A DNA stretch of 64,000 nucleotides. Origin: Rhynchopus sp. YZ270_cl-10 (taxonomy: Eukaryota; Euglenozoa; Diplonemea; Diplonemida; Diplonemidae). Where the stretch lies: the NCBI GenBank assembly GCA_964035575.1, contig OZ037851.1, forward strand, positions 558,001 to 622,000, given 5' to 3'. The notes under the pieces are model-generated. The model was given only the letters and a program-made list of their open reading frames with translations. It had not been told where the DNA came from and did not search any database. The translations under genes were made by a program, and so were the position numbers. Shown here piece by piece: positions 9,396 to 20,575 of the stretch (its first letter is position 1; each line of letters starts with the position of its first letter).

Positions 9396-12080
9396 TTAAG
9401 GAACAATCCTTGCCAACCGCCTACGTGGCTTGCGTGCGACAGGAGAGCTACTCGGGGAACCATAGTCACTTTCCACGTAAACGCCAAAGGAGCCCCAACC
9501 CTTCGTCTTTTTGGACTTCTCGATGACATCGAAGACGGTCGGACTTTCCACCTCATCTCTGACACTCTCTGGGAAGTCATGCGCCAAAGCGGAACTCCCA
9601 GAGATCGACGGCTTTCTTGCCTCCCTGCCTCTTGCCGCCAAAATGGGTGCCGTCAATTTCGTTTCTAGCTCCCCACTATCAGAACTTCCTTTCGGCGAAG
9701 ATGGCACCGGGCTGATTCGAACCTCCTGCGCCGTTGGGGTACCAGAGGAACGCGACTTTAAACTGGATGCTTTAGAACTGCCGCTGTCTATGTCCTTGCG
9801 GCTTGAGATGGTTCCGTCTGCAATTTGGAGAAGTGTTTCTAATGCGCTGGGGCGTTTTGGTACTGTGTCCATCTTATCGCCGCTGGGGAAGTCTCCAGCA
9901 AACTCTGAGGCGCTCATATCAAAGTAGACATTTGACGACGACAGCGGGCGCAACCCTTTTGCAGTCGCTGAGGTGGGCGAACCACGGAGAGAAGAGTTCA
10001 GTGCATATCTATCTGAAGAGCTTGTTACGTGGAGCTGGTGGCCGCCCGCAGGAGACAGCGCCTCGCTAGAAGACCCAGAGGAGATGTCGGGCACCTTGAT
10101 CGCAACGTTAGGGGTACTGTTCGCAGCGCCTCCTGCCCTGCCAAAGCTAGCGTCCAGCGCGAAGACCCCTCTGTCCTCGTACACTTCACATTCTTCACTG
10201 CGGATGTCGTCATTGTCGTCTTCATGGTTAATCGGAAAAGCGGAACCCTTCAAAATTGAATGCGGCGAATCCATATCACCCGGTTCGCTGATCTGAATAA
10301 AAGGAGACTCTGGTGAACCAGGTGACAACGGAGACGCTGTCGTTGCACTCACCTGCAGGGTTGAGAGAATGCTTGGTTGAATGCTTGTCTGACCCGCGCC
10401 CTTGCTGCTTAGGGTAGAGAACTGCTCTGTTGCGGCCTGCAGGGGAGGGATCACTTCCAGGGCAGTCTCAAGAGGCGCCTCCTGTGGGCTAGCGGCAACA
10501 GCAGGCGAGGGCTGCTCCACTGTGATGTGTGTGTCTGCAACCGTAAACGGTGGACGTTTGTCCCACCACTGTGGTGCATCCTGTGCAGATGTGTGTGAGG
10601 TGCTTGACGGCGCAGACGACCCCGAGTCGAACACAACCGGCTGAGAGTGAGATGGCGGCACCTCCCGCTCCGGCTTAGAAGATGCAGTAGAAGGGTACTC
10701 AGGCTCCCGCTCCCATTCCTTTTCACGCTCCACACGAGGTGAAAAAGAAGACGCAAACGCAGACTCCGCCGGTATAGAAGATGAAGTAAACGGCGACACT
10801 GGGTCCCGTTCATTCTCCTTTTCCTCCACACGATGCAAAGAAGAAGAAACAAAAGCAGACTCCAGCGGTGCCCGCTCCGGTCGCGAAGATGTGAATAGGG
10901 GTGGGTCGGTCCGTTCCTTTTCTGGCTCGGTATGTGGAGACGCAAACGCGGACTCCAAGGACACCCGCTCCAGTCGTGAAGAAGATGTGACGGGAGATAC
11001 TGGGTAGGCCGTTTCCTTTTCCTTTTCTTGTTCCCGCTCCCTCGAAAATGCAGACTCCAGCGATACCCGCTCCGGTCGCGAAGATGTGAATAAGGGTGGG
11101 TCGGCCCGGTCCTTTTCCCGCTCGATATGTGACGGAGACGCAAACGCAGACTCCAAGGACACCCGCTCCGGTCGTGAAGAAGATGGAACGGGAGATACTG
11201 GGTAGGCCCGTTCCTTTTCCTTTTCTCTTTCCTTTTCCTGTTCCCGCTCCCTTGCAAACGCAGACTCCAGCGATGCCAGCTCCGGTCGCGAAGAAGATAT
11301 CGATGGTGTAAACGAAAACGGCTCGTACCGTCTCTCCGTGACCTTCTCCCTCTCCCTCTCCCCAGTCGAAGGCGAATACGCAGTCTCATAAGGACGTTCC
11401 TCCTTGTAAGGTGTTGTCTCCTTTCTGGGCAAGGAGACCGATTTCAAGACACGTTCCACCCTTTCGGGGGTTTTCTCGAGTTTGTCGCCGGATCCTGGTG
11501 GGGGGATGAATGCTGCGGGGGAGCGGTAGGCACGGTGGTACGAGGTTCTGGGTGTTGTGGGGGCTGCGGCAGGAGACGGTGATGCTGCGGAGGCTGGGTA
11601 GGTCCTGGCTGGTCTCTGGGACGTTGTGGCGGTGGATGACATGGAGGACGTTGCGGATGTGGGGGGCACAACACCAACACCACTCACACCACCACCAACA
11701 CCACCAACTCTGCCACCAGAACTGCCACCACCTCCAACACCAGCACTGGTACTGCCAACACCAACACCCGCGCTTCCACGAAGCGCTGCACCAGCCCAAC
11801 GCTGCTCACGGAACGTGGAAGTAAGAGCATTGCAACGGTTGATCGCCTCCTGCACCTGCGGGCTCGTAGCCGACGCAGTGCTCCGCTGCGTCGTGCACGC
11901 CGCTGCCGGGTTGGTCGGCGGGACGTGCTGTCGGAACGAACGCTGCATCTCCGACAGCGCGTCGCACTTCTGCTTCAGATACGTCAGGTTGCGTGTCGCA
12001 CCACCCCACTCCTGCCGATACTGTTCAGCAGACCCGCCCCTAGAATACGAAGGAGACCCATACGAAGATGAGCTGTGCAT
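9396..12080 (-). CDS. Disordered Ser/Pro/Glu-rich repeat protein, unknown function
   Basis: One 894-codon ORF starting at ATG (12078-12080), eight bases after a TTAG acceptor-like site. Residues about 15-55 may be helical (QEWGGATRNLTYLKQKCDAL region); about 105-170 is Gly/Ser/Thr-rich. From about 260 to 467 a degenerate repeat appears six or seven times, built on SSRPERVSLESAFA followed by charged EREQEKE stretches and YPVSP or DPPLF. The rest is low-complexity acidic/serine sequence with a basic C-terminus (ARKPRRRLARIVP). No signal peptide, membrane segment or known domain. A structural or scaffold role, for example at the cytoskeleton, is only a guess. Antisense ORFs here are shadows. Confidence 0.8.
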   Translation of the reverse strand: MHSSSSYGSPSYSRGGSAEQYRQEWGGATRNLTYLKQKCDALSEMQRSFRQHVPPTNPAAACTTQRSTASATSPQVQEAINRCNALTSTFREQRWAGAALRGSAGVGVGSTSAGVGGGGSSGGRVGGVGGGVSGVGVVPPTSATSSMSSTATTSQRPARTYPASAASPSPAAAPTTPRTSYHRAYRSPAAFIPPPGSGDKLEKTPERVERVLKSVSLPRKETTPYKEERPYETAYSPSTGEREREKVTERRYEPFSFTPSISSSRPELASLESAFAREREQEKEREKEKERAYPVSPVPSSSRPERVSLESAFASPSHIEREKDRADPPLFTSSRPERVSLESAFSREREQEKEKETAYPVSPVTSSSRLERVSLESAFASPHTEPEKERTDPPLFTSSRPERAPLESAFVSSSLHRVEEKENERDPVSPFTSSSIPAESAFASSFSPRVEREKEWEREPEYPSTASSKPEREVPPSHSQPVVFDSGSSAPSSTSHTSAQDAPQWWDKRPPFTVADTHITVEQPSPAVAASPQEAPLETALEVIPPLQAATEQFSTLSSKGAGQTSIQPSILSTLQVSATTASPLSPGSPESPFIQISEPGDMDSPHSILKGSAFPINHEDDNDDIRSEECEVYEDRGVFALDASFGRAGGAANSTPNVAIKVPDISSGSSSEALSPAGGHQLHVTSSSDRYALNSSLRGSPTSATAKGLRPLSSSNVYFDMSASEFAGDFPSGDKMDTVPKRPSALETLLQIADGTISSRKDIDSGSSKASSLKSRSSGTPTAQEVRISPVPSSPKGSSDSGELETKLTAPILAARGREARKPSISGSSALAHDFPESVRDEVESPTVFDVIEKSKKTKGWGSFGVYVESDYGSPSSSPVARKPRRRLARIVP

Positions 12081-12125
12081 GTCGGGGTCTAAGAGGTGTG
12101 ATAGGTGGGGGGATGAGGGGTAGGG
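12081..12125 (-). promoter_or_regulatory. Predicted splice acceptor for the 894-residue gene
   Basis: On the minus strand a C/T-rich tract ends in CACCTCTTAG at 12089-12090, eight bases before the ATG. No upstream exon is evident, so a trans-splice acceptor is the simplest reading; a cis-intron in the 5' UTR is the alternative. Confidence 0.5.
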
Positions 12126-12611
12126 GTGGATGAGACAACAGCAGAAAAGGTGTTTTCTTTGTAATATATTGTGTCTTTTTTTAGCACATTCTTGTGCTTT
12201 GTGTGTGAGGTGTTTTTGTGTTTGTTCTGGCCAAGGTTGTGATGATAGTGGGGGAAGAATTTGGGCTATTGAATAAATAAAATAAGAGGAGCTTTTTTAG
12301 TGTGTGGGGTGTAAAACGCGCAAAAAAGGGGGAAAGATAAAGGAAATAAAAAGGGAGCCTCATCAACACTAATAAGGGGATGAAGCATACTTGTTTTTTT
12401 CTTAAAAAGAGATTCTCCCACATATCGCCTTTCTTCTCTTAGCAGCTCTCTCATAGATGAGAGCTGAGGGAAAAGAACGAGAAGTTAGTACTAATACCTC
12501 ACCGTTCATCGGCGGACATAAGACACTGAAACTCTGCACCCTTTTACAAAGGACTAAAAAATAATATATCCACACAAAATTCTGTAAAGAATTTCAATAG
12601 CCCCATTTTTT
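12126..12611. other. Intergenic spacer
   Basis: A/T-rich, no gene. It carries a family B hairpin at about 12483-12530 and presumably the 3' UTR of CFAP206's downstream neighbourhood on the minus strand. Confidence 0.5.
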
Positions 12612-14784
12612 TCACTGGTCAAACACCATTTTAACAACCTCACTGGGGCCGTTTGTCCCCCGCAGCCCTTTGATGTATTGTACACGGTTGCTTGGCTGTG
12701 TCGCCTTGTTGATGAGGGTTTGGGTGATCTGCGTCTTGGGGAGGTACGTTTGGGTGTCGTTCTCCCTACGCATATGGGATTGGTTGGTTTGTGCTGCGTG
12801 GGTTCTCTTTGAACGGAGGTTCGCCACTTTCAGCGCAAGACGCCGCAGTTCCCATTCATTCCACACATAGTGGTGGTCCTTGTAAGCCTCTACCTGACCG
12901 GTCTGACAACCCTGATCTGCTTTGATCACCTCCTTCGGTTTCGTTGCAACCCTGGTACCTTGCAAGAATATTTCTTTTGGAAGCTCCGACTGCATGCCCA
13001 ATAAATGAATGATATCGGGCTGTGCGGAGCACACATCCAACAACTGCTGCGAGAGATAGCGGAAGGGGTCTCTTGCGAACGCCTTGAGGAGTCGCTCCGA
13101 GGAGAATGCGTAGTAGGTGTCGTTGGCGATGAGGTGCAGGCAGCCGGGGGATTTGACGCCACGCTTGCCGTCGAGGAGGACGCCGCGGTCGAGGAAGGAG
13201 GGGATGCAGAAGCCGTTGAATTCGAGCTGCTTTGCGGCGTCGATGTCGTGGATGTAGTTGACGGAGGGGTTCTGCACTTCGCTTTGGATCACAACTTTGT
13301 TGGGGGTTGGCTCCTCTGCCCGGGTCGCGAGTGCTGCCTCCACATCAGTCGCATTCAATGAAGCCAAAAACGGCGACTGATACGCCACAACCACCTCCAA
13401 TATCTTCTTGCAATCCGACACCTCCAGCCATATGTCACGGAACTGATCCCACTTATCGGACATATCAATGAACCGTGGGTAGATGTTGCTCTTAGGTACG
13501 GAGACGCTCTGTGAGACCATGCCGCGCACATCGCTCACAGCCTCGTCCCAAGCAGGCTTCAAGACAAGGAACCGCCGTTCGCGCTCCTCAACAAGCTTCT
13601 GTATGTTCTTCAAATACACCGCAAACTGCTTCCGATTTATGTACTCATCAATAAGCCGCTGTCTCGCCTCTGCGGTCACCTGGATCGAAGGGGTTGTCAG
13701 CACTGCCTGGTAGTGTACCCCCAGCTTCTCTGCCTGTGCCAGGTGCTGTTTGCAAAGCTGCAGAGAAGAGCTGATACACTGCTCCGCATCTTCAGGGATG
13801 TTGGGGATGCCTGCACCGCCCTGTATTTTGATGTGTTTGGGTGTTTGGATGATTGTCAACAAATCGAAGCAAAACGCCTCGGGATACCGGAGACGCACTG
13901 CAAAGTGGAGGGGTCGGAGCATGTGAGGGGGCGTCGTAAAAGTACAGTAGCATAAAAAAAAATGCCGAAACGAAGGTAGTGGAAATAGGGGCGGCGGGAG
14001 AGTGGGCGATACCTTCTGGCTATGTTTGTTGAACAACCGGATGCCCCACACAATGCGCCACAGCTCGTCAAGTTGTTTGCTTTTTTCTTCAGCCTGAAAG
14101 GAGGGTGTGAGGATGCAAAAACAAGATGTTTCCAACAAAAAAAAAAAAAAAAAAAACGGGCCTGGGGCTAAATACCTTTTGCGATATGAACGGAGCAATA
14201 GAACCACGTGGGATGACACTCTCTAGGGCGGTCATTGTCTCCTTTTGCACCAAATCATTTGCCGACGCGTAGAGGTGCGACTCGTGCAGAACGTAGAGCG
14301 TCATTTCGGCACACACCTGATGTGTTGTTTGGAAAGAGAAAACGTTTTGATATTTTACAAAGAAAACCACAAGTCTATGTGCCAGAATTTCTTGGAATCT
14401 GGCCAAAAAAAAATCCATTTGTTTTCACACCTGAGATGGGTCAGTCTTTGAGCAAACGTCTTGAATCAGTTGCTGCGCCTTAGCTCGGTGCTGAATGTCG
14501 TCTGTTCTGTTTTTGTTGAGCTGCTCCTGCTTGAGGGACGTAACGCTGGCCTGCAGCTTGAAAGTTTCAAGAGAAGGGTGATCGGACTTTGTGAGCTGCG
14601 ACACCGCCCGCTCCACAAGAGACTCAATCCTGTCGGGCGCCAGCTCCACACCCTTCCCCGAGTCTTTCGGGTCTGTGAGCAGCTGCGCTGTCAAATAAAA
14701 CTGCGACAGCGACCCGCTCACTATGAAGCCCCTCCTACCGCATTGTGCCACTATCTCCTGCACGATAGTCTGCGTGATGTCCAT
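12612..14784 (-). CDS. CFAP206: Cilia- and flagella-associated protein 206 (CFAP206), four exons
   Basis: Exons on the minus strand: 14784-14431, 14316-14176, 14093-14013 and 13820-12612. All junctions are phase 0 with GT-AG introns. The joined protein is about 594 residues, against about 620 in human. Recognised from GIRLFNKHSQK in exon 3, GGAGIPNIPED opening exon 4, a YAFSSERLLKAFARDPFRY stretch matching the family's conserved segment, and the C-terminal YVWNEWELRRLALKVANLR, TNQSHMRREN and YIKGLRG motifs. In other organisms the protein sits in the axoneme near radial spoke 2 and is needed for ciliary beating. The exon 4 acceptor was chosen because it restores the family's K-GG-x-GI order; a nearer CAG at about 13910 would break the frame. 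An ATG eight codons further upstream is absent (GTG there). Confidence 0.93.
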
Positions 14785-15091
14785 TGTGTCTTCCCACCCC
14801 ACGTCCACCCCCCCACTGTCTGTGATTTAAAGAAAGCTTTTTTAAAATGGTAGTTCCTGCCAGTAGTTTGCATGGTGGGGAGGGAGGGGGAATACATTGC
14901 TGTTGTTCAAAACCCCCCCGAGAGAATACCCAGGGTATATTTTTCTTTATACCAGAGTTCCTGAAAAGCGATGGGAGATAAATGTTGTATCGCCAATCAT
15001 TTAAGTACCCGGTGGTAAATAGGAGGCTTTTTTTTCTAGACCCGATAGGCATCCACAGAGATACCCCCAGCAAAATATGTCATCTTAAATC

Positions 15092-16294
15092 CTACGAATT
15101 TGCCCCCAACTCCACTAGGTGCTCAAAGGAAGCTCGCGCTGCCTCGACACTCAGCACCATCTCCTGCACACTGGCGCGCCCCTGCGCTTCACGCCGTTCT
15201 ATCTCCACTATGCTCCCTGTAGTGGACACCGCACGCTTCGTGGTGAGGTCTTGGTTAGGACTGAGGACGGCGAGGGAGAAGACACGGAGTTGCACATTCT
15301 GGTCGAGCGGGGTGGAGAGACCCGATTTGAGGAGCGACGCCTGGGGGACGAAGCCGCTGAATTTCAGGAATTCTAACGTTGCGGCGGGGTCTGTCGTTTG
15401 CACGGGCCCGGTGCAGGGTTCTGGGGGGAGGAGACACGACGTCGAGGAGCGTGCGAGGCAGGACTTCACATCTACCATACGCTGGCGCATCAGGCGAAGG
15501 TCCCAGTCTGCAGTGGCCAGAGATGCAAGTGCCCCTGCCTCCGACCCACCCCGTGCTATACGTGACAACCGCACCTCCTGAGAACGCACCTCATGCACCA
15601 AGACCACCTCGTGTTCCACAAAGTGCTCAGCATCAGACCCCCCCAAGCCCTCTCCCAGGCATAGTGTTGTCGGGACTGTCTCATTGGGGATGGTCCCTGT
15701 GACGCTGACGATGATGGTTTCCATGAGAAGTGATGAGCCCAGGTGAGTCACCTAAAAAATAAAAGTGAAAATTCGGTGCTGCAGATACAATCTAAGCCTG
15801 CAGGTTACCCATTGTAAAAAAGTGGTTCCTGTTGGTGGTGAGGGTGATGGTGATGGGTCAGGAGAGGAGTGCATGTATCCAATATAGAGCAAATATTTCC
15901 CAGGGTTGCCCCAGATGGGGTCCAAGTGTGCCTAGGGGGTAGTGAGTTGCGTTTGTTAGCGGTCGAAGACCCTTGAGGAGAGGGAATGGCTGCACGTTTT
16001 TTTGGGTACGTACAAGGAATGCAGCGGTTGCTGGGGACTGAGGTTGTCATCCTCAATTTTGACAAAACGCCGCTTTGTCCAATTAGAGAGGCTTTGCTGC
16101 GTGGTGGGTCCTGTTGGAGAGACCGCAGAGGTGGAGCTCGTCCACGTATCCTCAGCGGATACAAAACGCTTCGCGACTGTCATCACATGCGTGGCAAATG
16201 TCGCAGATGGGAAGCAGCAGCCGCCCCCGTTCGTCATCCTGCGGAGCCGAACCTCCCTCCCACAGAGGAGATGTCGAAGTACCCCCTGTGCCAT
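15092..16294 (-). CDS. Unknown protein, predicted three exons
   Basis: Proposed exons: 16294-16010 (95 codons from ATG), 15931-15809 (41 codons) and 15751-15092, giving about 355 residues. Both introns (78 and 57 bp) are GT-AG and both joins are phase 0, which supports the model. A CAG acceptor-like site lies four bases before the ATG. The middle exon reads AHLDPIWGNPGKYLLYIGY and the third begins VTHLGSSLLMETIIVSV; the C-terminal half is mixed helix/strand with conserved-looking charged residues. I recognise no domain. It follows the same strand as CFAP206 about 300 bp away. If the introns are wrong, the minimal gene is the 210-codon ORF from the ATG at 15724. Confidence 0.6.
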
Positions 16295-16301
16295 GTGGCT
16301 G

Positions 16302-18977
16302 CAACCGAAAGTGGGGTCGTGAACGGAGAGTTCATGAAAAATGAATACGCCACATATGAACAAATACTTCGGTGGGTGCAAGCGCTGTTGTGTTCATCCA
16401 CAGCCTTGGTGGTGGCACCCGAAACCGCACCCGAACCTGAGCTCGTCCGCACAGCGCCCACACAAGGTCAGTCCGGTAAGTTCGTTTGCAAAAAAAATGC
16501 AAAAACGGCGTTTAGGAGATGGGCTCTCGTGAGTCCGGCTATAACACAGCATACAGAGGGTAACCTTGAGGGGGTTTTTTTTTGTCGGGGATGGAATGGG
16601 TTATGAAGTGTTTGCTACTTTTTTTGTCGGGAAGTGAAAAAATAAGAGGGAAAGGTTGGTTAGATGAACTGAAGCGGGGGAGGAAGGATATACAAAAGAA
16701 TCATGATGTCAGATCGAGAAAAAAATAAATAACCCAGACTGAAATATGAGGGACAGAAACGACTGATGTTCAATAATTTTGAAACGTTTTTGCAACATGG
16801 GACACCACACGCTACCCCATACACACAATTCTTAGAAGCGATACTTTGCCTTGTAGGTACATCATGTTGGGAATATGGCCCCATTGTTTTGAGGCTTCCA
16901 ATACTTTTTTATACAATACGAAAAATATTTACACAATTTTCCCTTTATTTTTTTTTGCAATGCACTTGTGATGAGAGTCGTCCATGCGGTGGATATTCCA
17001 TTACCAGACATAAGGCGGGAGAAGAGAGATGAGTTCTTGCTGCAGAATGGGGTTTTGCTTATCTGCAGACACCTCAGCGGATGAGGCGTTTCTTTCAATT
17101 TATGCTTTTTTATTGTCACAAACAAGAAGAACATAATAACAGTGTATAAAGATGAACTGCAGTTGGACAACAGTAATATTGGCAACCAAAAAAATTCGCC
17201 AATTGCAAGAAAACTCCCCAAACCGTCAACATTATTTGGTCGCCAAGTTTCTTGTCCTACTGTAAGCCTCTCGTGCTTAGTCACTTCACATAGTATCATG
17301 TATGTCTATGATAACAGACAGACCAAGCCTGCCATTTTTCTTAAGTTTAAATTCGGTCGGTGGTAATCGGTGGGTGGTCGGTGGTGGTCGGTTTAAATCG
17401 GTGGTAAAAAGTGAAAAATGGGCCAAGTCAATCAGCCTATAAAAGTAAATATGTTCTGTTAATAAAGACAAAACGGGTCTCCATCGCCCCAAAGTAAAGT
17501 TGAAATACAAAATGTCTAAGTTCACGTGCTCAGTTTCCAGAAAAAAAATAAAAGAAAAGAAAAGTTTAGAAGGTGACCCTAAACCTCTCGTACTCACCCT
17601 TGAAACAAAATGTGATCAGGGAAAACTAACTTTCTTTCTGCGTACATCTCCCAGGGGTTTCAAAAACCGCGGGACACGCACGCAGAAAAAAAAGTTACTC
17701 TTCCCCCCCTACGATGAGGTGTGTTCACCCTGCACTCACATTTTACAAACTATAAAATGGACTTTACTTTCTCTATTTATGCAGTACGATAATCAAGAAC
17801 TATGTCCAAAAGAAGAAAAGAAAGAAATACAGAAAGGAACAATGGTTATTTTTTTTTAAAATTTCTCATAATGTCACCGACACTGCCGCACGGCAACCAC
17901 TATATGAAATGAAACACTTTGCATAGTATTGACGCCATGTGCAACACTTGCTTTTGTTTTCTTATTGTTCAGTAACTCTATTGTATAGGGCCCAAAAATG
18001 ATGGGAAAAAATATATAAAACTGAAGTTCCGACATTCCCCTTTCCGGGCAGTACAACTTCTGCTGCACTGGGAAAGGTACTCTCCATGACAAAGAAATCG
18101 AATCAAAAGGAAAAACAGAAAAGAAAAACTATAGTTGTTGATGCAGGCACCTCCGACTGACCTACATACGATGCCAGCCATCCGGATGAAAGCACAAATA
18201 CCCTGCGGCCTACAACAGCAGCTGTAAAAAAGGAAACCGAAAAAGAAAAATGAGCACGAACGACCTGAGCGTCTCGTTTAAAGAATACCGCTTTTTAGCA
18301 GCCAAAAGAGTAAGGATGATTTCACATGGTTGGGAAAGACGTGCAGCCGCGCACAGTGCATAGACAACCTACAACAACAAGGACACTACAATAGCCGACA
18401 GCAGCAGCAGTAGTATACCAGCAGGTTTTATACAGAACACTGCCTCTTTTGCACTCATAGTTGGGAGGATAAAACACGCAATACGCTTTTTTTAAAACAT
18501 TTTATGACAAGAAATTGCCCTCCGAGAAGGGCAGGCACTTGTACATAATAATATTTCCTCTCGAAAACCTGAAAGCTTCAAACTCAAAGCCCCACCCCCC
18601 AAACTAAAGAACACACTAAATCAAAAAAAAAAGACTAAACAAAGCTGGAAAGAATCACTTAGAAAGTTGAATAAAACGCTTCTTGTATACAGGCACCTTT
18701 GCCCCACGGAAGCTGACTAAAAGATAAAAGAGACAACATTCTTGATGAATGCGTATTGTTTACATACCTTAGAGTACATTTGACTCAAAAAAAAAAAGTT
18801 GAAATACAAAGCCCTCTTGTGAACAGTTGTACCTTAGGACCGGCTGTACCGGGGTGGACACCCAAACTATGCAGTCCTACAATTCATTTCGTGGTTTGCA
18901 TCTGATATGTATGAAAAAAGTTTGGAGATGGACGCAAACCTCCTGCATCTTTCTGATCATAATCTTGAAACAGATCT
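16302..18977. other. Gene-free spacer with hairpin repeats
   Basis: A/T-rich, no convincing ORF. It holds a short TCGGTGGT minisatellite (17353-17405), family A at 17564 and family E at 18798. The plus-strand ORF that enters from 15986 is antisense to the three-exon gene. Confidence 0.5.
17353..17405 (+). repeat. TCGGTGGT-type minisatellite
   Basis: Irregular tandem copies of TCGGTGGT, TCGGTGGTGG and TCGGTTTAAA words. Confidence 0.6.
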
Positions 18978-20519
18978 CTAAATCGATGCAACAGGTCTGA
19001 TTTTGTCACCTCTTCCACCTGGCACAATCGCATGCGGGAGTTCGCTAGCATGCATCCCCCGCCGTCCAGCACTTCCCGACTGATACGAAAGATTATCTAT
19101 CCTCCGTCCAAACAGACCCCCACCACCACCACCACCCGCACCCCTTTTCACACCATCAACATCATCATGCCTTGCGACTCTATTAAAAAAATCGTTTCCC
19201 CGCGCACTTTGCAACCGAGGTCCCGCTCCGGAGGAGACCAACGCCATGAGATGCAACCTCCGCAACCTCTCTACACGAAGGTTCTCCTTCGCAACTGCGG
19301 CATCTAATTTCCGCGACTGCTGCTTCTTCACGGGCACTTCGCTAGCTCTACTCGATGCTGGCTCCTCCGATTTCGCAGTACTATTTCCCTGCGAACTGCG
19401 AGTATGCACCGAAGCCATAGAACTCCTTCTTGAAGTGGTAGTCGGAACCTCTGAGGCAGTGTCGGTAGCTTCCTCCGAAGACGAGTTTGAAGCGGACGTC
19501 AGTGAAGGGGCCTCCTGAATTTCTTCTGGATCGTCAAATCGATCGGTATCAGTCATACATGCTGCCTCAGGATCGTCACCAGATGCACGCAGGACAAAAC
19601 AGATCAGCCCATACCTCCCTTTCCGGTCCTTTTGTTTTCCTTTCAATTCAACGTCCGGATTCGGGCTAACAATCGGAACCATTTTTTTCATCTTTTTTTC
19701 AAGCGTGCTTGCTAATGCTGCTCCAGAATAGGCGACGTTGATCCATCCTAGACTGCGGTCTTCTTTGTTCCGCCGCCGTTCGAAGACTTCGACCAGCAAG
19801 GTAAGGGTCGCGTCTTTCAAAGGAACGTCATGTGTAGGGATTGAATGCCGTACGTCCCATTCATGGTCGTCTTCACGCGGTTTGACCCGCATTGCTTTGG
19901 TCTTCTTTACGAGACGGAATACATCTGATTCCTCCTCCCCTTCCGTCGACAGCACCGCAGTCACCTTTGCATACGCATCAATCGAATGAGAATTCTCTGG
20001 AAAAGGTTTCCCATTATTTGTCAACCCTCTCGCGCTTATGATATTCAATTCTAACGTCCTCGGGATCAGTGGTGCTGCCTCTAATGAGGGTGTAATGCGA
20101 TCTGGGTTTTCACTTTTTTCCAATCCAGTGCGAAGCGCGACGTCGATAGTTCCATTTTGCGGTCCCTGCAATCCATCGTCAGAGGTGAGACCAAGGAGAG
20201 GCAGCTTTTCATAGATGTGGGAGACATACATGGCCTCGCGGATATCCTCCGCAGGCAGCGGGATCTGCGCCTGGCATACCGGGGTGTCCTTCCGTTTGAG
20301 GAACCCCGACGGTGAGAATATCACTATTGTGACAAGAATCTCCTCATCAGTGACCTCCCCGGTTATGCGACGCATGAAGACAGGGTCTGTGGAAGGTGCG
20401 GCAACCTGGGTGCGTCCGATGTTGGTACGGTGCGCATACACCATGGCATAGTATTTTTTCGCTTCCGACAGCCCTTCGCATCGCATGACCGTCACATCGA
20501 TGTGGGCGGCATAGCTCAT
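18978..20519 (-). CDS. Protein with two predicted C2-like domains and a disordered tail
   Basis: 513 codons from an ATG nine bases after a pyrimidine-rich CTCAG acceptor. Residues about 5-115 look like one C2-type beta-sandwich (IDVTVMRCEGL, KKYYAMVYAHR, TDPVFMRRIT, ILVTIVIFSPSG) and about 150-310 like a second (LELNIISARGL, DAYAKVTAVL, LTLLVEVFERR, SLGWINVAY). The classic cluster of calcium-binding aspartates is not obvious, so lipid or protein binding without calcium is possible. From about 325 on it is Ser/Thr-rich, then basic with a poly-Gly stretch near 455. Such proteins usually act at membranes or as scaffolds; this is inference from fold only. Confidence 0.75.
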   Translation of the reverse strand: MSYAAHIDVTVMRCEGLSEAKKYYAMVYAHRTNIGRTQVAAPSTDPVFMRRITGEVTDEEILVTIVIFSPSGFLKRKDTPVCQAQIPLPAEDIREAMYVSHIYEKLPLLGLTSDDGLQGPQNGTIDVALRTGLEKSENPDRITPSLEAAPLIPRTLELNIISARGLTNNGKPFPENSHSIDAYAKVTAVLSTEGEEESDVFRLVKKTKAMRVKPREDDHEWDVRHSIPTHDVPLKDATLTLLVEVFERRRNKEDRSLGWINVAYSGAALASTLEKKMKKMVPIVSPNPDVELKGKQKDRKGRYGLICFVLRASGDDPEAACMTDTDRFDDPEEIQEAPSLTSASNSSSEEATDTASEVPTTTSRRSSMASVHTRSSQGNSTAKSEEPASSRASEVPVKKQQSRKLDAAVAKENLRVERLRRLHLMALVSSGAGPRLQSARGNDFFNRVARHDDVDGVKRGAGGGGGGGLFGRRIDNLSYQSGSAGRRGMHASELPHAIVPGGRGDKIRPVASI

Positions 20520-20575
20520 TGGTGTGGCCTGAGGTAAGGTGGGTAGTGGGTGGAGGTGGGGGGTGGGTGGCGTTG
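20520..20575 (-). promoter_or_regulatory. Predicted splice acceptor for the C2 gene
   Basis: About 40 bases of almost pure C/T with scattered A on the minus strand end in TTACCTCAG (20529-20530), nine bases before the ATG. Confidence 0.55.

Noticed and set aside
13005-13361. Antisense plus-strand ORF over CFAP206 exon 4
   Set aside because: Shadow of the conserved CFAP206 frame.
13862-13920. Nearer CAG acceptor for CFAP206 exon 4
   Set aside because: It shifts the frame; the acceptor at 13821 keeps phase 0 and the conserved K-GG-x-GI order.
15986-16606. 206-codon plus-strand ORF with an ATG
   Set aside because: Antisense to the three-exon gene; composition less protein-like and no acceptor before it.
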